From CANKJK01 sp040081715 (lineage in GTDB: Bacteria > Acidobacteriota > Vicinamibacteria > Vicinamibacterales > UBA2999): 64,000 nt of DNA. The translations under genes and the position numbers were made by a program. Location of the stretch: positions 186,001 to 250,000 of the forward strand of contig JBEBFY010000001.1 of the NCBI GenBank assembly GCA_040081715.1, read 5' to 3'. The notes below the pieces were generated by a model. The model saw only the letters and a program-made list of their open reading frames with translations. It searched no databases and was not told where the DNA came from. Shown in pieces: positions 17,449 through 25,785 of the stretch. The stretch's first letter is position 1, and each line of letters starts with the position of its first letter.

Positions 17449-18744
17449 TTACAGCCGGAAGATATTGGCCCCGCTCACGCCCTTGAGGGCGTTGCGGGTA
17501 TCGAGCACCAGCGGGAAGTGCGTCGGCAGGTCCGGGTAACTGAACGCCGTGTGGTTCGTGCAGATCACGGCGATGTCCACGCCGGGTCCGGCCTCGGCTT
17601 CGGGCACGGACGTGAAGTCCAGGTCGGCGTGCTTCAGTACCGGCACGAACGGGTCCGTGTAGCTGAGCACCGCGCCCCGGCGCACCAGCAGTTCCATCAC
17701 GTCCAGCGCCGGCGACTCGCGCATGTCGCTGACGTCCTTCTTGTACGCCACGCCGAACACGTGCACGCGTGAGCCGTTGATGGCTTTCTTCTGCGTGTTG
17801 AGGGCCTCGCCGATCCGCTCCACCACGAACTCCGGCATCGATCCGTTGATCTGGCCGGCCAGCTCGATGAAGCGGCACTCGAAGCCGCTCTGACGCGCCT
17901 TCCACGAGAGGTAGAACGGGTCGATCGGAATGCAGTGCCCGCCCAGCCCAGGACCTGGGTAGAAGGGCATGAACCCGAACGGCTTGGTGCCGGCCGCGTC
18001 GATCACCTCCCACACGTCCAGGTCCATCCGGTGCGACATCAGCGCGATCTCGTTCACCAGCCCGATGTTCACGGCGCGGAAGGTGTTCTCCAGGAGCTTG
18101 ACCATCTCGGCGACCCTGGTGGAACTGACCGGCACCACGTGGTCGATGATCGCGCCGTAGAACGCCTTGGCGAGCTCCGTGCTGGCGGGGTTCATGCCGC
18201 CGACCACCTTTGGAATCGTGCGCGTGTTGAACGTCGGGTTGCCCGGATCGACCCGCTCCGGCGAAAACGCCAGGAAGAAGTCCTGCCCCGCCACCAGCCC
18301 GCCCGCTTCAAGCGCTGGCTGGACGACCTCATCGGTGGTGCCCGGGTACGTCGTGGACTCCAGGATGATGAGCTGGCCCTTCCGCAGGTGCGCCTTCACG
18401 GCATCCACCGACTTGACGACGAAGGACAGGTCAGGGTCGCGGGTCTTGTTGAGCGGCGTCGGCACGCAGATGTCGATGACATCCATCCCGGCCAGTTGCC
18501 CCATGTCGGCGGTCGCCCGGAGGCGCTTCGCCGTGACCACGGCTTCCAGGTGATCCTGGGCCACGTCCCCGATGTAGCTCTTCCCTGCGTTGACGGCCGA
18601 GACCTTCGTGGCGTCGACGTCAAACCCGGTGACGTCGAATCCGGCTGCGGCAAACTCCACCGCCAGCGGCAGGCCGACGTAGCCGAGGCCGATGATCCCG
18701 ACGCGGGCGGACCGGCCGGTGATGCGATCCTGCAGTTGTTTCAA
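17449..18744 (-). CDS. wbpA: Nucleotide-sugar (UDP-HexNAc) 6-dehydrogenase
   Basis: A 431-residue cytoplasmic enzyme that oxidises C6 of a UDP-sugar to a uronic acid with NAD. The N-terminal Rossmann motif is GIIGLGYVGLPLA, the middle has CVPTPLNK and ESTTYPGTT, and the catalytic Cys is in GLGGHCIPIDPFYL. The SYIGDV segment near the N-terminus favours the WbpA/Vi-type UDP-HexNAc dehydrogenases over UDP-glucose dehydrogenase. I place the start at a TTG (18744) because GGAG lies 5 bases upstream and the product matches the family length; the long in-frame extension toward 19062 is a shadow of gmd. It lies 8 bases after gmd in the same operon. Confidence 0.88.
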   Translation of the reverse strand: MKQLQDRITGRSARVGIIGLGYVGLPLAVEFAAAGFDVTGFDVDATKVSAVNAGKSYIGDVAQDHLEAVVTAKRLRATADMGQLAGMDVIDICVPTPLNKTRDPDLSFVVKSVDAVKAHLRKGQLIILESTTYPGTTDEVVQPALEAGGLVAGQDFFLAFSPERVDPGNPTFNTRTIPKVVGGMNPASTELAKAFYGAIIDHVVPVSSTRVAEMVKLLENTFRAVNIGLVNEIALMSHRMDLDVWEVIDAAGTKPFGFMPFYPGPGLGGHCIPIDPFYLSWKARQSGFECRFIELAGQINGSMPEFVVERIGEALNTQKKAINGSRVHVFGVAYKKDVSDMRESPALDVMELLVRRGAVLSYTDPFVPVLKHADLDFTSVPEAEAGPGVDIAVICTNHTAFSYPDLPTHFPLVLDTRNALKGVSGANIFRL

Positions 18745-18752
18745 AGAGTCTC

Positions 18753-19745
18753 CTAGTGCTCGATGCGGGCGTCGGCGTGCGGCGACCGCGTGAGGCGGGC
18801 CATGTCCGCGTCCACCATCATGCCCACGAGGCCCTTGAAGTCCACGCTCGGTGTCCAGCCCAGCACCCGCTTCGCCTTGGCGGGATCGCCGATGAGCAGA
18901 TCCACTTCGGCAGGCCGGAGGAAGGCCGGGTCCTGCCGCACGTGCGTATTCCAGTCGAGGCCGGCATGCGTGAACGCCGCTTCCACGAGTTCCTGCACCG
19001 TGTGGGTCACGCCGGTGGCGATCACGTAGTCGTCCGCTTCGGGCTGCTGGAGCATGAGCCACATCGCCCGAACGTAGTCGCCGGCAAATCCCCAGTCGCG
19101 CGACGCATCGAGATTGCCGAGCGCCAGATCCTTTGCCAGGCCCAGCTTGATGCGCGCCACGCCGTCGGTGACCTTGCGTGTGACGAACTCCAGCCCTCGC
19201 CGCGGCGACTCGTGGTTGAAGAGGATGCCCGACACCGCGAACATGTCGTAGCTCTCGCGGTAGTTCACCGTGATGTAGTGGCCGAATACCTTGGACACGC
19301 CGTACGGGCTGCGCGGGTAGAACGGCGTCAGCTCAGTCTGCGGCACCTCGCGCACGCGCCCGTACATCTCGCTGGACGACGCCTGGTAGAGGCGAATCGA
19401 CTTATCCACCTGCCGGATTGCCTCGAGGACGCGCGTGACGCCGAGCGAGTTGTACTCGCCGGTCAGCATGGGCTGGTCCCAGGAGGCGGGCACGAACGAC
19501 ATCGCCGCCAGGTTATAGAACTCCTGCGGGCGCACGTCCTGGACGATGCGCATGATGGAGAGCTGGTCCAGCAGATCCGCCGGACGCAGCGTGATCCGGT
19601 CCAGCAGGTGCTCGATGCGCCAGAAGTTCGGCGCGCTCGACCGGCGGACGATGCCGGTGACCTCGTAGCCCTTCTCGAGAAGCAGTTCGGCCAGATACGA
19701 CCCGTCCTGCCCCGTAATGCCCGTGATGACCGCGCGTTTCGCCAT
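18753..19745 (-). CDS. gmd: GDP-mannose 4,6-dehydratase
   Basis: A 330-residue extended SDR converting GDP-mannose to GDP-4-keto-6-deoxymannose, the precursor of GDP-rhamnose, fucose or perosamine. Motifs: GITGQDGSYLAELLLEKGY at residues 8-26, the SSSEMYG catalytic Ser/Thr region, YGVSK for the catalytic Tyr and Lys, and FNHESPRRG, which is diagnostic for GMD. Slightly shorter than E. coli Gmd but complete. It is downstream of the rfbD-like reductase (36-base gap) and upstream of the dehydrogenase gene. The next reductase step in the GDP route may be provided by that neighbour. Confidence 0.93.
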   Translation of the reverse strand: MAKRAVITGITGQDGSYLAELLLEKGYEVTGIVRRSSAPNFWRIEHLLDRITLRPADLLDQLSIMRIVQDVRPQEFYNLAAMSFVPASWDQPMLTGEYNSLGVTRVLEAIRQVDKSIRLYQASSSEMYGRVREVPQTELTPFYPRSPYGVSKVFGHYITVNYRESYDMFAVSGILFNHESPRRGLEFVTRKVTDGVARIKLGLAKDLALGNLDASRDWGFAGDYVRAMWLMLQQPEADDYVIATGVTHTVQELVEAAFTHAGLDWNTHVRQDPAFLRPAEVDLLIGDPAKAKRVLGWTPSVDFKGLVGMMVDADMARLTRSPHADARIEH

Positions 19746-19781
19746 AAGTTGAACCGTCTTCCGATCCTGAGCAGCCCGGCG

Positions 19782-20654
19782 TTACGCCGGGGCGCCGGCG
19801 GCACGTTGGGGTGCCAGCCAGCGGTGAATCGCATCCTGCCACGTGGGCATCGTCAAGCCCGTCGCGGCCAGCTTGGCATTCGACAGCGCGCAGAACCGCG
19901 GGCGCGCGGCCCGCATGGCCACATCCGCCAGCGTGATGGGTACCACCTTCGCGGTCACGCCCATCGTCCGCGCGGCTTCGTTCACCACGCCGTCCCATGT
20001 CTCCTGGCCGGAGTTGACGCAGTGGTAAATGCCCGGTGCCGCCCGGTTGTCCACGAGATGGCGCGTGGCCAGGGCCACGTCGATCATGTAACTGGGTGTC
20101 ACCACCCGGTCCGTGAATGCCCGCACATCCTGCCCCGTCCGCAGCCGCGCCACCATGGCGTCCAGCGAGCCGAGGGGGCCCTGCCACTCCGGTTCGCACC
20201 CAAAGAGGCTTTCCACGCGCAGGACCAGCGCACCGGGCGCGTCCTGGGCAAACCGTTCACCCAGCCACTTGGATGCCGCGTAGGCGCTCAGCGGCCGGGT
20301 CCGGTCACCTTCCACGTAGGGGCGGTCCGCTTCGCCGTCGAAAACGAAGTCCGTGCTGTAGTGCACCAATGTCGCCTGCACACCAGCCGCCGCCCGCGCG
20401 AGTTCCCGCACGCCAAACGCATTGACGGCCAGCGCGTCCTCAACGGCGTCCTCGGCCTGCTCCACGTCGTTGTACGCAGCGCAGTTCACGATGACCGCCG
20501 GGCGGACCTCCGCGACCATCCGGCGCACGGCCCCCGCATCGGTAATATCGAGGTCACGGCGCGCCGCCAGGACCAGCCGGCGGCCGGCAAAGGCAGCGGC
20601 GACGAATCCGGCCAACCGGCCACTCGCCCCTGTTACGAGGACCGGCTCCCGCAT
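19782..20654 (-). CDS. rfbD: dTDP-4-dehydrorhamnose reductase family (RmlD)
   Basis: A 290-residue reductase of the RmlD/SDR family. It begins MREPVLVTGASGRLAGF; later motifs are NCAAYNDVEQAED, YSTDFVFDG and YAASKWLGE (catalytic Tyr/Lys). RmlD reduces dTDP-4-keto-rhamnose, but next to gmd it might instead reduce the GDP-4-keto sugar. The ATG at 20654 is chosen since all upstream in-frame sequence is antisense to the FAD oxidoreductase gene. A 51-base divergent promoter region separates it from that gene. It is the first of the three-gene rfbD-gmd-wbpA operon. Confidence 0.85.
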   Translation of the reverse strand: MREPVLVTGASGRLAGFVAAAFAGRRLVLAARRDLDITDAGAVRRMVAEVRPAVIVNCAAYNDVEQAEDAVEDALAVNAFGVRELARAAAGVQATLVHYSTDFVFDGEADRPYVEGDRTRPLSAYAASKWLGERFAQDAPGALVLRVESLFGCEPEWQGPLGSLDAMVARLRTGQDVRAFTDRVVTPSYMIDVALATRHLVDNRAAPGIYHCVNSGQETWDGVVNEAARTMGVTAKVVPITLADVAMRAARPRFCALSNAKLAATGLTMPTWQDAIHRWLAPQRAAGAPA

Positions 20655-20705
20655 TGCATCTGTTCGCACGCGCCAGCCATGCATCGTACCATTTCGACCC
20701 AGTTC

Positions 20706-21806
20706 ATGGACACCAACGACATCGACGTCGCGATCATCGGCGGGGGCGTCATCGGCCTGGCGGCGGCGCACGCCGTTTCCGAGGCCGGCCACAGCGTCTG
20801 CGTGCTGGAGCGGGAGCTGCGGCCGGGCATGGCCACCAGCACGCACAACAGCCAGGTCATCCACGCCGGGCTGTACTACCCGGCCGGATCCCTCAAGGGA
20901 CGCCACTGCATCGAAGGCGCTTCCCTGCTCTATGCCTTCTGCGACCAGCACCGGGTGCCCGTCATGCGACTGGGCAAGCTCGTCGTCGCCTACAGCGATG
21001 CCGACGCGGGCCGGCTGGCAGAGATCCACGCTCGGGCCACGGCCATTGGTGCCAGAGGCCTCACCATGGTCGATGCCGCCTTTGTCCGGTCCCGCGAGCC
21101 GCACGTGCGCCCACCGGTGGCCGCGATGTACTCGCCCGGCACCGGGATCCTCGAGGCCGAAGCCCTCGTCCGCACGCTGGCGCGGCTGTGCACCGACCGG
21201 GATGTGGCGCTGCTCACGGGCACGCCGCTTACGGCCTGCGAGGGCGGTGACGCCGCACTGACGCTGGTCACCCCATCGGAGCGCATCCGGGCGAAGGTGG
21301 TCATCAATGCCGCCGGACTCTACGCCGATGAGGTGTCGGCGATGGCAGGCGGCGAGGCGTTCACGGTCTATCCATGCCGGGGTGAGTACGCGGAGCTGGT
21401 CCCGTCGCGCCGGGGGATGGTCACCGGGCTCGTGTACCCGCTGCCCCACACCCACGGCCTCGGCGTGCACATTACGAAGACCGTGGCCGGTTCGGTCACC
21501 TTCGGCCCAACGGCCGCGTATCAGGATCGGAAGGACGACTACGAAGGCCACCGGCTGCCGATCGAGGCCTTCCTCGATCCCGCGCGGGAACTGCTCCCGG
21601 CGGTGACCCTCGACGACCTGCGGCCGGGCGGCACCGGCATCCGGCCGAAGCTGCACCCGCCCACAGAGTCGTACGCGGACTTCCTGATCCGACGGGATGC
21701 CCGCGTGCCCAGGCTGATTCACGCGGCAGGCATCGAGTCGCCCGGACTCACAGGATGCCTGTCCATCGCGCGCGATCTGGCCGCCCTCGTCAGCGAGACT
21801 CTGTAG
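20706..21806 (+). CDS. FAD-dependent oxidoreductase, L-2-hydroxyglutarate oxidase-like
   Basis: A 366-residue flavoprotein of the DAO superfamily. The FAD motif is DVAIIGGGVIGLAAA at residues 6-20. STHNSQVIHAGLYYP and GKLVVAY are typical of L-2-hydroxyglutarate oxidase/dehydrogenase (LhgO/L2HGDH), and INAAGLYADE and a C-terminal GIESPGLTGCLS complete the fold. Start at the ATG 20706; an ATG nine codons earlier is possible. The long reading frame extending back to 18756 is not coding because it is antisense to gmd and rfbD. It is divergent from rfbD. Confidence 0.85.
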   Translation: MDTNDIDVAIIGGGVIGLAAAHAVSEAGHSVCVLERELRPGMATSTHNSQVIHAGLYYPAGSLKGRHCIEGASLLYAFCDQHRVPVMRLGKLVVAYSDADAGRLAEIHARATAIGARGLTMVDAAFVRSREPHVRPPVAAMYSPGTGILEAEALVRTLARLCTDRDVALLTGTPLTACEGGDAALTLVTPSERIRAKVVINAAGLYADEVSAMAGGEAFTVYPCRGEYAELVPSRRGMVTGLVYPLPHTHGLGVHITKTVAGSVTFGPTAAYQDRKDDYEGHRLPIEAFLDPARELLPAVTLDDLRPGGTGIRPKLHPPTESYADFLIRRDARVPRLIHAAGIESPGLTGCLSIARDLAALVSETL

Positions 21807-21844
21807 CCGCCCGCATCTGCAGAGCATCGGCCGGAAGACCGGTC

Positions 21845-22005
21845 GCGGGCGGGCATCCGGGCGAGCGAGACGTGCGCGACATTCCGTCGCAACTGAGGGC
21901 TCCGTGGGCGCGTGTCACGCGACGCCCGGGCTTCTGCACAAGCCAAGTCGCCCTCAGCTTGCGACAGAACGCCACGCACGTCTCGCTGAGACCGCGTTCG
22001 CCCGC
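21845..22005. repeat. Cloverleaf-like imperfect inverted repeat
   Basis: Main arms at 21864-21900 and 21950-21987 pair as AGCGAGACGTGCG and GTCGCAA-CTGAGGGC blocks with a mismatched patch between. An outer GCGGGCG (21845-21851) pairs with CGCCCGC (21999-22005). The central loop carries two more hairpins, GCGTG-T-CACGC (about 21910-21920) and GGCTT-CTGCAC-AAGCC (about 21929-21944). It fills most of the gap between convergent genes and may act as a two-way terminator or be a palindromic mobile repeat. Confidence 0.6.
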
Positions 22006-22034
22006 TGCCAGGTGCGGGCGGGAGGCCGTCGCCG

Positions 22035-22481
22035 CTACTGGACGTTGAGGAGCGTAATGTCGAAGACGAGCGTCGCGTTTGGCGGGATGCCGGCGCCAGG
22101 GCTGCGGCTACCGTAAGCGAGGCTCGGCGGCAGGACGAGGCGGCGCTGGCCGCCAACCCGCATGCCAGGCACGCCCTGGTCCCACCCGGCAATCACCTGC
22201 CCGGCGCCGATCGTGAAGGGGAACGAGGTGGAGGCGTCGAACGAGGTCCCCTTCCCCTCCGGGCGGCTCGTGTCGTACAGCCAGCCGGTGTAGGCCACGG
22301 TCGCGCGGCTGCCCGCCACGGCCAGCGTGCCGGTACCGACCACAAGATCCGTCTGGGAGTAGGTGCCGCTCGACGTGGTCACACTCGAAGGCGACGTAGG
22401 AGACCCGCACGCGGATGCGGCCAGGGCCGTCCCGGCGCAGGCCAGCGTGACGGCGAGAGCACGAACAAAGCGATTGGACAT
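22035..22481 (-). CDS. FKBP-type peptidyl-prolyl isomerase lipoprotein
   Basis: A 148-residue lipoprotein. The ATG at 22481 begins a signal ending LAASAC, followed by a Ser/Thr linker. Residues 45-148 are a compact FKBP domain: VAYTGWLYD, FPFTIGAGQVIAGWDQGVPGM and RRLVLPPSLAYG are the conserved ligand-pocket segments. It would assist folding of proline-containing proteins at the envelope. An in-frame extension upstream crosses an inverted-repeat element and lacks coding character. A TACAAT box sits 6 bases before the ATG and there is no ribosome binding site. Confidence 0.92.
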   Translation of the reverse strand: MSNRFVRALAVTLACAGTALAASACGSPTSPSSVTTSSGTYSQTDLVVGTGTLAVAGSRATVAYTGWLYDTSRPEGKGTSFDASTSFPFTIGAGQVIAGWDQGVPGMRVGGQRRLVLPPSLAYGSRSPGAGIPPNATLVFDITLLNVQ

Positions 22482-22487
22482 GTGCTG

Positions 22488-22493
22488 ATTGTA
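22488..22493 (-). promoter_or_regulatory. Putative -10 box (leaderless start)
   Basis: On the minus strand TACAAT is followed by CAGCAC and then the FKBP ATG. The spacer and -35 positions fall in the left arm of the inverted repeat at 22496. Confidence 0.45.
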
Positions 22494-22495
22494 CC

Positions 22496-22596
22496 GGGCT
22501 GGACTGCCCGGCCTCGCCCTCGCGCTCCCAGGAAACGCCGATGTCGTCGGACTCCTGGCCGAGCGGCTCCTCAGGCGAAACCGGGCAGTCCAGCCC
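22496..22596. repeat. 101-bp element with 16-bp perfect terminal inverted repeats
   Basis: GGGCTGGACTGCCCGG (22496-22511) and CCGGGCAGTCCAGCCC (22581-22596) are exact complements. Inside, CCAGGA and TCCTGG make a second stem. The element abuts the FKBP promoter. It encodes nothing. No clear target-site duplication is visible, so it could be a MITE-like insertion or an RNA/DNA hairpin. Confidence 0.55.
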
Positions 22597-22600
22597 ACGC

Positions 22601-22632
22601 CGACCTCCCCGGCGGCCATACCGGGGAGGTCG
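22601..22632 (-). terminator. Hairpin terminator of TonB receptor 2
   Basis: CGACCTCCCCGG and CCGGGGAGGTCG form a perfect 12-bp stem with an 8-base loop, starting 18 bases after the receptor stop codon. There is no T-tract, so it would be an unusual or Rho-assisted terminator. Confidence 0.55.
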
Positions 22633-22649
22633 ACATCGGCTCGGCTCGG

Positions 22650-25600
22650 CTAGAAGTCGAGCTGCGCGCCCAACTTGATCAGGCGGCCGGGCATAATCGT
22701 CCCGGGCTTGAGGTAGTTGTCCGCGCCGGTCACCGTGAGCACGTAGTCCTCACGCGTCGGCGCGTTGTTGTTGAACGCGTTGAACATGTCGACCATCACG
22801 CGCAGCTTCGTGCGACCGATGTTGACGAACTTGGTCGCGCGCAGGTCGAACGACGTTGCCCGCTCGCGGAAGACGGTTCCGGGCGCGATGACATTGATGT
22901 TCAGCGCCTGGGAGATCGGCCGGGTCAGCGTCGTGGCGCTCGCCGGAATGGTGATGGTGGCCTCCTGGGACGGACCGGGCGATGAGGTCATCGTCCCAGA
23001 GACCTGGAACCCGAGCGGCAGGTTGTAGGACGACACCAGACTGCCTCGCAGCGGCCACTTCTCACTGTGGTCGCAGAACTCGCCCCGTCCCGTGGCGCGG
23101 GTGGCCAGCGTGCCGATCTCGGGTAGAGCGGCCTTGAGCCCGCAGGTGTTCCAGGACGACCCACCGGCACTGATACCGCCACGGAGGGTCAGGTTCCGGA
23201 GTCGCGCGTTGGCCGACACGTCAAACCCGTCCCAGGTCAGCGACGGGGTCCCGAAGTTCTTCGACGTGGTCCTCACCGTCTGCACGGCCCGGCCCAGGGA
23301 TGTCGGCCGGACATCGTAGAGGTTGCTGATCGTGTAGCCTCCGCCACCCGGCAGCCTCGGGTCTCTCGGCACGGTGACGGAGAACTCCTCGTAGTCGCCA
23401 GCCGCGAGGCTGGTGTTGTCCAGCGCCTCGAAGTTCACGAAGCTGCGGTGGAAGTAACCGAACTCGACCTGCACGTTTGGGAAGAGCTCGTGCTCCACGG
23501 CAGCCGAGTACTCCCAGTTGGCCGTCCGCATGCCCCAGCCCTTGCCGTAGTCCGGGTCCACACTCACCGTGATCCGGGGCAGGCCGAAGTTCGGATCGCC
23601 GTCGGCACGGATGAACTCCCCGTTCGCCTGCGGGTTGAGCGCATCACCCTGGATGCGGCCGTCGTTGTTGGCGTCCCGCCACTGACGGGTCATCGGCGAC
23701 ATGTCCGAGGGCGTCAGGTTGTCGAGGATGTCGTTGGTGAGCTGGTCGGCATACCGTCCGACGCTGAACTTCAGCGCCGTCTTACCGTTGCCGAACAGGT
23801 CGTAGGCCGCTCCGAGGCGGGGCTGCAGGTCCTTGAACGCATACGGTGCATCGCCCGTGAACTTGAACGGCACGAGGCGGTAGGTGGACGTCTCGATCTC
23901 GCCAGACGGGAACTTGGCCGTGAAGCGGTCGAGTCGTACGCCCAGGTTGAGAGTAAGCCGATTGATCGTCCACTTGTCCTGTGCGTAGATGCCGAGCGGC
24001 CGCACATCCTTCTCGATGAGCTGGGAGTTCGCGAAGAACTGCGCCTGATTCGGCACTGTCGCCTGGAGCGCCGGCGACACCGTGTAGCTGTTGTACTTGA
24101 AGTCGAGCGAGCGCACCGGCTGGAAGTTGAGCTCGCGGTTCTGGAACTGAAAGCCCACCTTGAGCGCGTGGGCGCCAGTGACGTAGGACACCGCACCGCG
24201 GTACGTTTCGATGTTCTGCTGGTCGCTCTGCCTGCTCGGGTTGCGGGGGAACCAGCTGGCGAAGCCGTTGACGAACGCCGTGCCGCCAGTGCTGCCGACC
24301 AGCAACGCGGGGATGGCTCCGTCCGGAACCGTTGATACGTTGCCCGAGACCGAGTCGTGCCGGTAGATGCCGAACCCGGCCTCGAAGAGCAGCCGGTTGG
24401 TGGCCGGGCGTGTCCAGGTCACCTGGGACAGGATGCTCTTGATACCCCGGTCGATCGAGCCCTCTTCTCCGATACGGCCTGCCTGGCCGCCAATGAAGAA
24501 GTGCGCCCGCCGCTGGTTTGTGCGATCAATGAAGAAGCCCAACTTGTCCTTGCTCGTGGCCTGATAGGTCACGCGGCCCGCGTGGGAGCGCATGATCTGG
24601 TCGTCCACCGACTGACTCTTGGGATCGTTCCGCGTTGGCGTGTAGTCAAGGTCGCCCTGGACCGAGTCCGGGAAGATGCCGTTGGCGAAGCTGTCCGTGC
24701 GGTTGCTCGAGTGAGCGCCGAAGAACCACGCCTTGTCGCGCATGATCGGGCCACCGAGCGTGGTGCTGACGCGCCACATCTTCGACACGCGATTTGCGCT
24801 GTTGGCGGGCAGTCCGCGGCTGACCAGGTCGGTATCGATGTTGTTGGCCTGCAGGGACGGGTCGGAGAAATTAGTCAGAATCATGCCACTGAACGAGTTA
24901 CCACCCTCGCGCGGGAGCATGTTGACGCGGACACCGCCCGTCTCTACCTCGGCCGTGTTCGACGAGTAGTTCAGGACGATCTCCGAGAAGTTGGCATCTG
25001 ATAGAAACGCCATTGAGTCCGCGCCGCCGTTCTGGCCGCTCTCCTGGCCCATGCCGTCAACCGTGATGCTCTGGTCGTTCGGGTCGCTGCCGTGAATGCC
25101 GAGCTTGAACTGCGTCTGGCCACCCTGCCCGCCGACGTCTGAGCCGGCACCCGTGTTGCCACCACTTGAAACCATTCCGGGCACGAGGATGCCGAGGTTC
25201 TGGAACGACCGGCCGCTGGGAATGTCATCCAGGAACTGCCGGTTCATGACGGACTGCTGGTTGACGCTCTGGATGTCCACCACAGGTGCGGCACCGGTGA
25301 CGGTGATCGTCTCCTCGATCGAGCCGACGCTGAGCTGCACTGTGACGTTGGCCGTAAATCCTGCGCTCAGGACGATGCCCTCACGCACGGACTTCTGGAA
25401 GCCATCGAGCGCGAAGCTGACCGTGTAGTTGCCCGACACGAGCCCGGGGATCAGGTACTGACCCGTGCCATCAGTCACCGCCGTTCGGGTCTTCTCGATC
25501 AGCACGGGGCTGCTGGCCTCCACCGTCACACCAGGCAGCACCGCTCCACTCGTATCCCGCACCGTTCCACCGATGGACTGGGCGCTGGCGACTCCGGGCA

Positions 25601-25661
25601 GCGCCACGGCACCAATGACACACACACACATAGACAGAACCCAGGTTGCGACTCGATTCAT
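22650..25661 (-). CDS. TonB-dependent receptor 2 (Oar-like)
   Basis: A 1003-residue outer-membrane transporter. The start at 25661 has GGGGGAGGA upstream and gives a signal peptide (MNRVATWVLSMCVCV, cleavage near ASA-Q). Next are a carboxypeptidase-regulatory-like domain (GGTVRDTSGAVLPGVTV, residues about 29-110), a plug region with IEETITVTGAAPVVD, and a large barrel ending in Phe (LGAQLDF). Size and layout match the Oar-type receptors expanded in Acidobacteria, often for large or plant-derived substrates. It is the last gene of the 25-kb minus-strand run and is probably its uptake component. A (GT)6 tract lies in the signal-peptide codons. Confidence 0.92.
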   Translation of the reverse strand: MNRVATWVLSMCVCVIGAVALPGVASAQSIGGTVRDTSGAVLPGVTVEASSPVLIEKTRTAVTDGTGQYLIPGLVSGNYTVSFALDGFQKSVREGIVLSAGFTANVTVQLSVGSIEETITVTGAAPVVDIQSVNQQSVMNRQFLDDIPSGRSFQNLGILVPGMVSSGGNTGAGSDVGGQGGQTQFKLGIHGSDPNDQSITVDGMGQESGQNGGADSMAFLSDANFSEIVLNYSSNTAEVETGGVRVNMLPREGGNSFSGMILTNFSDPSLQANNIDTDLVSRGLPANSANRVSKMWRVSTTLGGPIMRDKAWFFGAHSSNRTDSFANGIFPDSVQGDLDYTPTRNDPKSQSVDDQIMRSHAGRVTYQATSKDKLGFFIDRTNQRRAHFFIGGQAGRIGEEGSIDRGIKSILSQVTWTRPATNRLLFEAGFGIYRHDSVSGNVSTVPDGAIPALLVGSTGGTAFVNGFASWFPRNPSRQSDQQNIETYRGAVSYVTGAHALKVGFQFQNRELNFQPVRSLDFKYNSYTVSPALQATVPNQAQFFANSQLIEKDVRPLGIYAQDKWTINRLTLNLGVRLDRFTAKFPSGEIETSTYRLVPFKFTGDAPYAFKDLQPRLGAAYDLFGNGKTALKFSVGRYADQLTNDILDNLTPSDMSPMTRQWRDANNDGRIQGDALNPQANGEFIRADGDPNFGLPRITVSVDPDYGKGWGMRTANWEYSAAVEHELFPNVQVEFGYFHRSFVNFEALDNTSLAAGDYEEFSVTVPRDPRLPGGGGYTISNLYDVRPTSLGRAVQTVRTTSKNFGTPSLTWDGFDVSANARLRNLTLRGGISAGGSSWNTCGLKAALPEIGTLATRATGRGEFCDHSEKWPLRGSLVSSYNLPLGFQVSGTMTSSPGPSQEATITIPASATTLTRPISQALNINVIAPGTVFRERATSFDLRATKFVNIGRTKLRVMVDMFNAFNNNAPTREDYVLTVTGADNYLKPGTIMPGRLIKLGAQLDF
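25618..25630. repeat. Dinucleotide (AC)6 tract in receptor signal-peptide codons
   Basis: Thirteen bases of alternating A and C encode part of the MCVCV hydrophobic core on the minus strand. Slippage would shift the frame of the receptor. Confidence 0.6.
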
Positions 25662-25686
25662 ACTCTGTCCTCCCCCTACTGCAACA

Positions 25687-25728
25687 CGCGACCGCGCCCG
25701 GTCATGCCGGGAGTCGCGCGATGTTATA
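25687..25728 (-). promoter_or_regulatory. Promoter and 5' hairpin of TonB receptor 2
   Basis: On the minus strand TATAAC (25723-25728) is a plausible -10 box. Just downstream CGCGAC (25687-25692) pairs with GTCGCG (25713-25718) and CCCGG with CCGGG around a 5-base loop. The hairpin would form at the very 5' end of a roughly 55-base leader, ahead of the GGGGGAGGA ribosome binding site, or be an operator. Confidence 0.4.
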
Positions 25729-25785
25729 CAACCAGAAGACCAACGTCCGCCCACTCAACAGAGACACCCACAATCTTAGCCAGTG

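Noticed and set aside
17449..19062. Longer nucleotide-sugar dehydrogenase starting at 19062
   Set aside because: The extra 106 residues are an arginine-rich shadow of gmd, while a TTG at 18744 has a good ribosome binding site and family length.
18756..21806. A 1016-codon plus-strand frame ending in the FAD oxidoreductase
   Set aside because: The first 650 codons are antisense to gmd and rfbD and have no protein-like composition; the real gene starts at 20706.
19782..21827. A 681-codon frame extending rfbD across the FAD oxidoreductase gene
   Set aside because: Upstream part is antisense to a well-supported flavoprotein gene; the RmlD fold begins at 20654.
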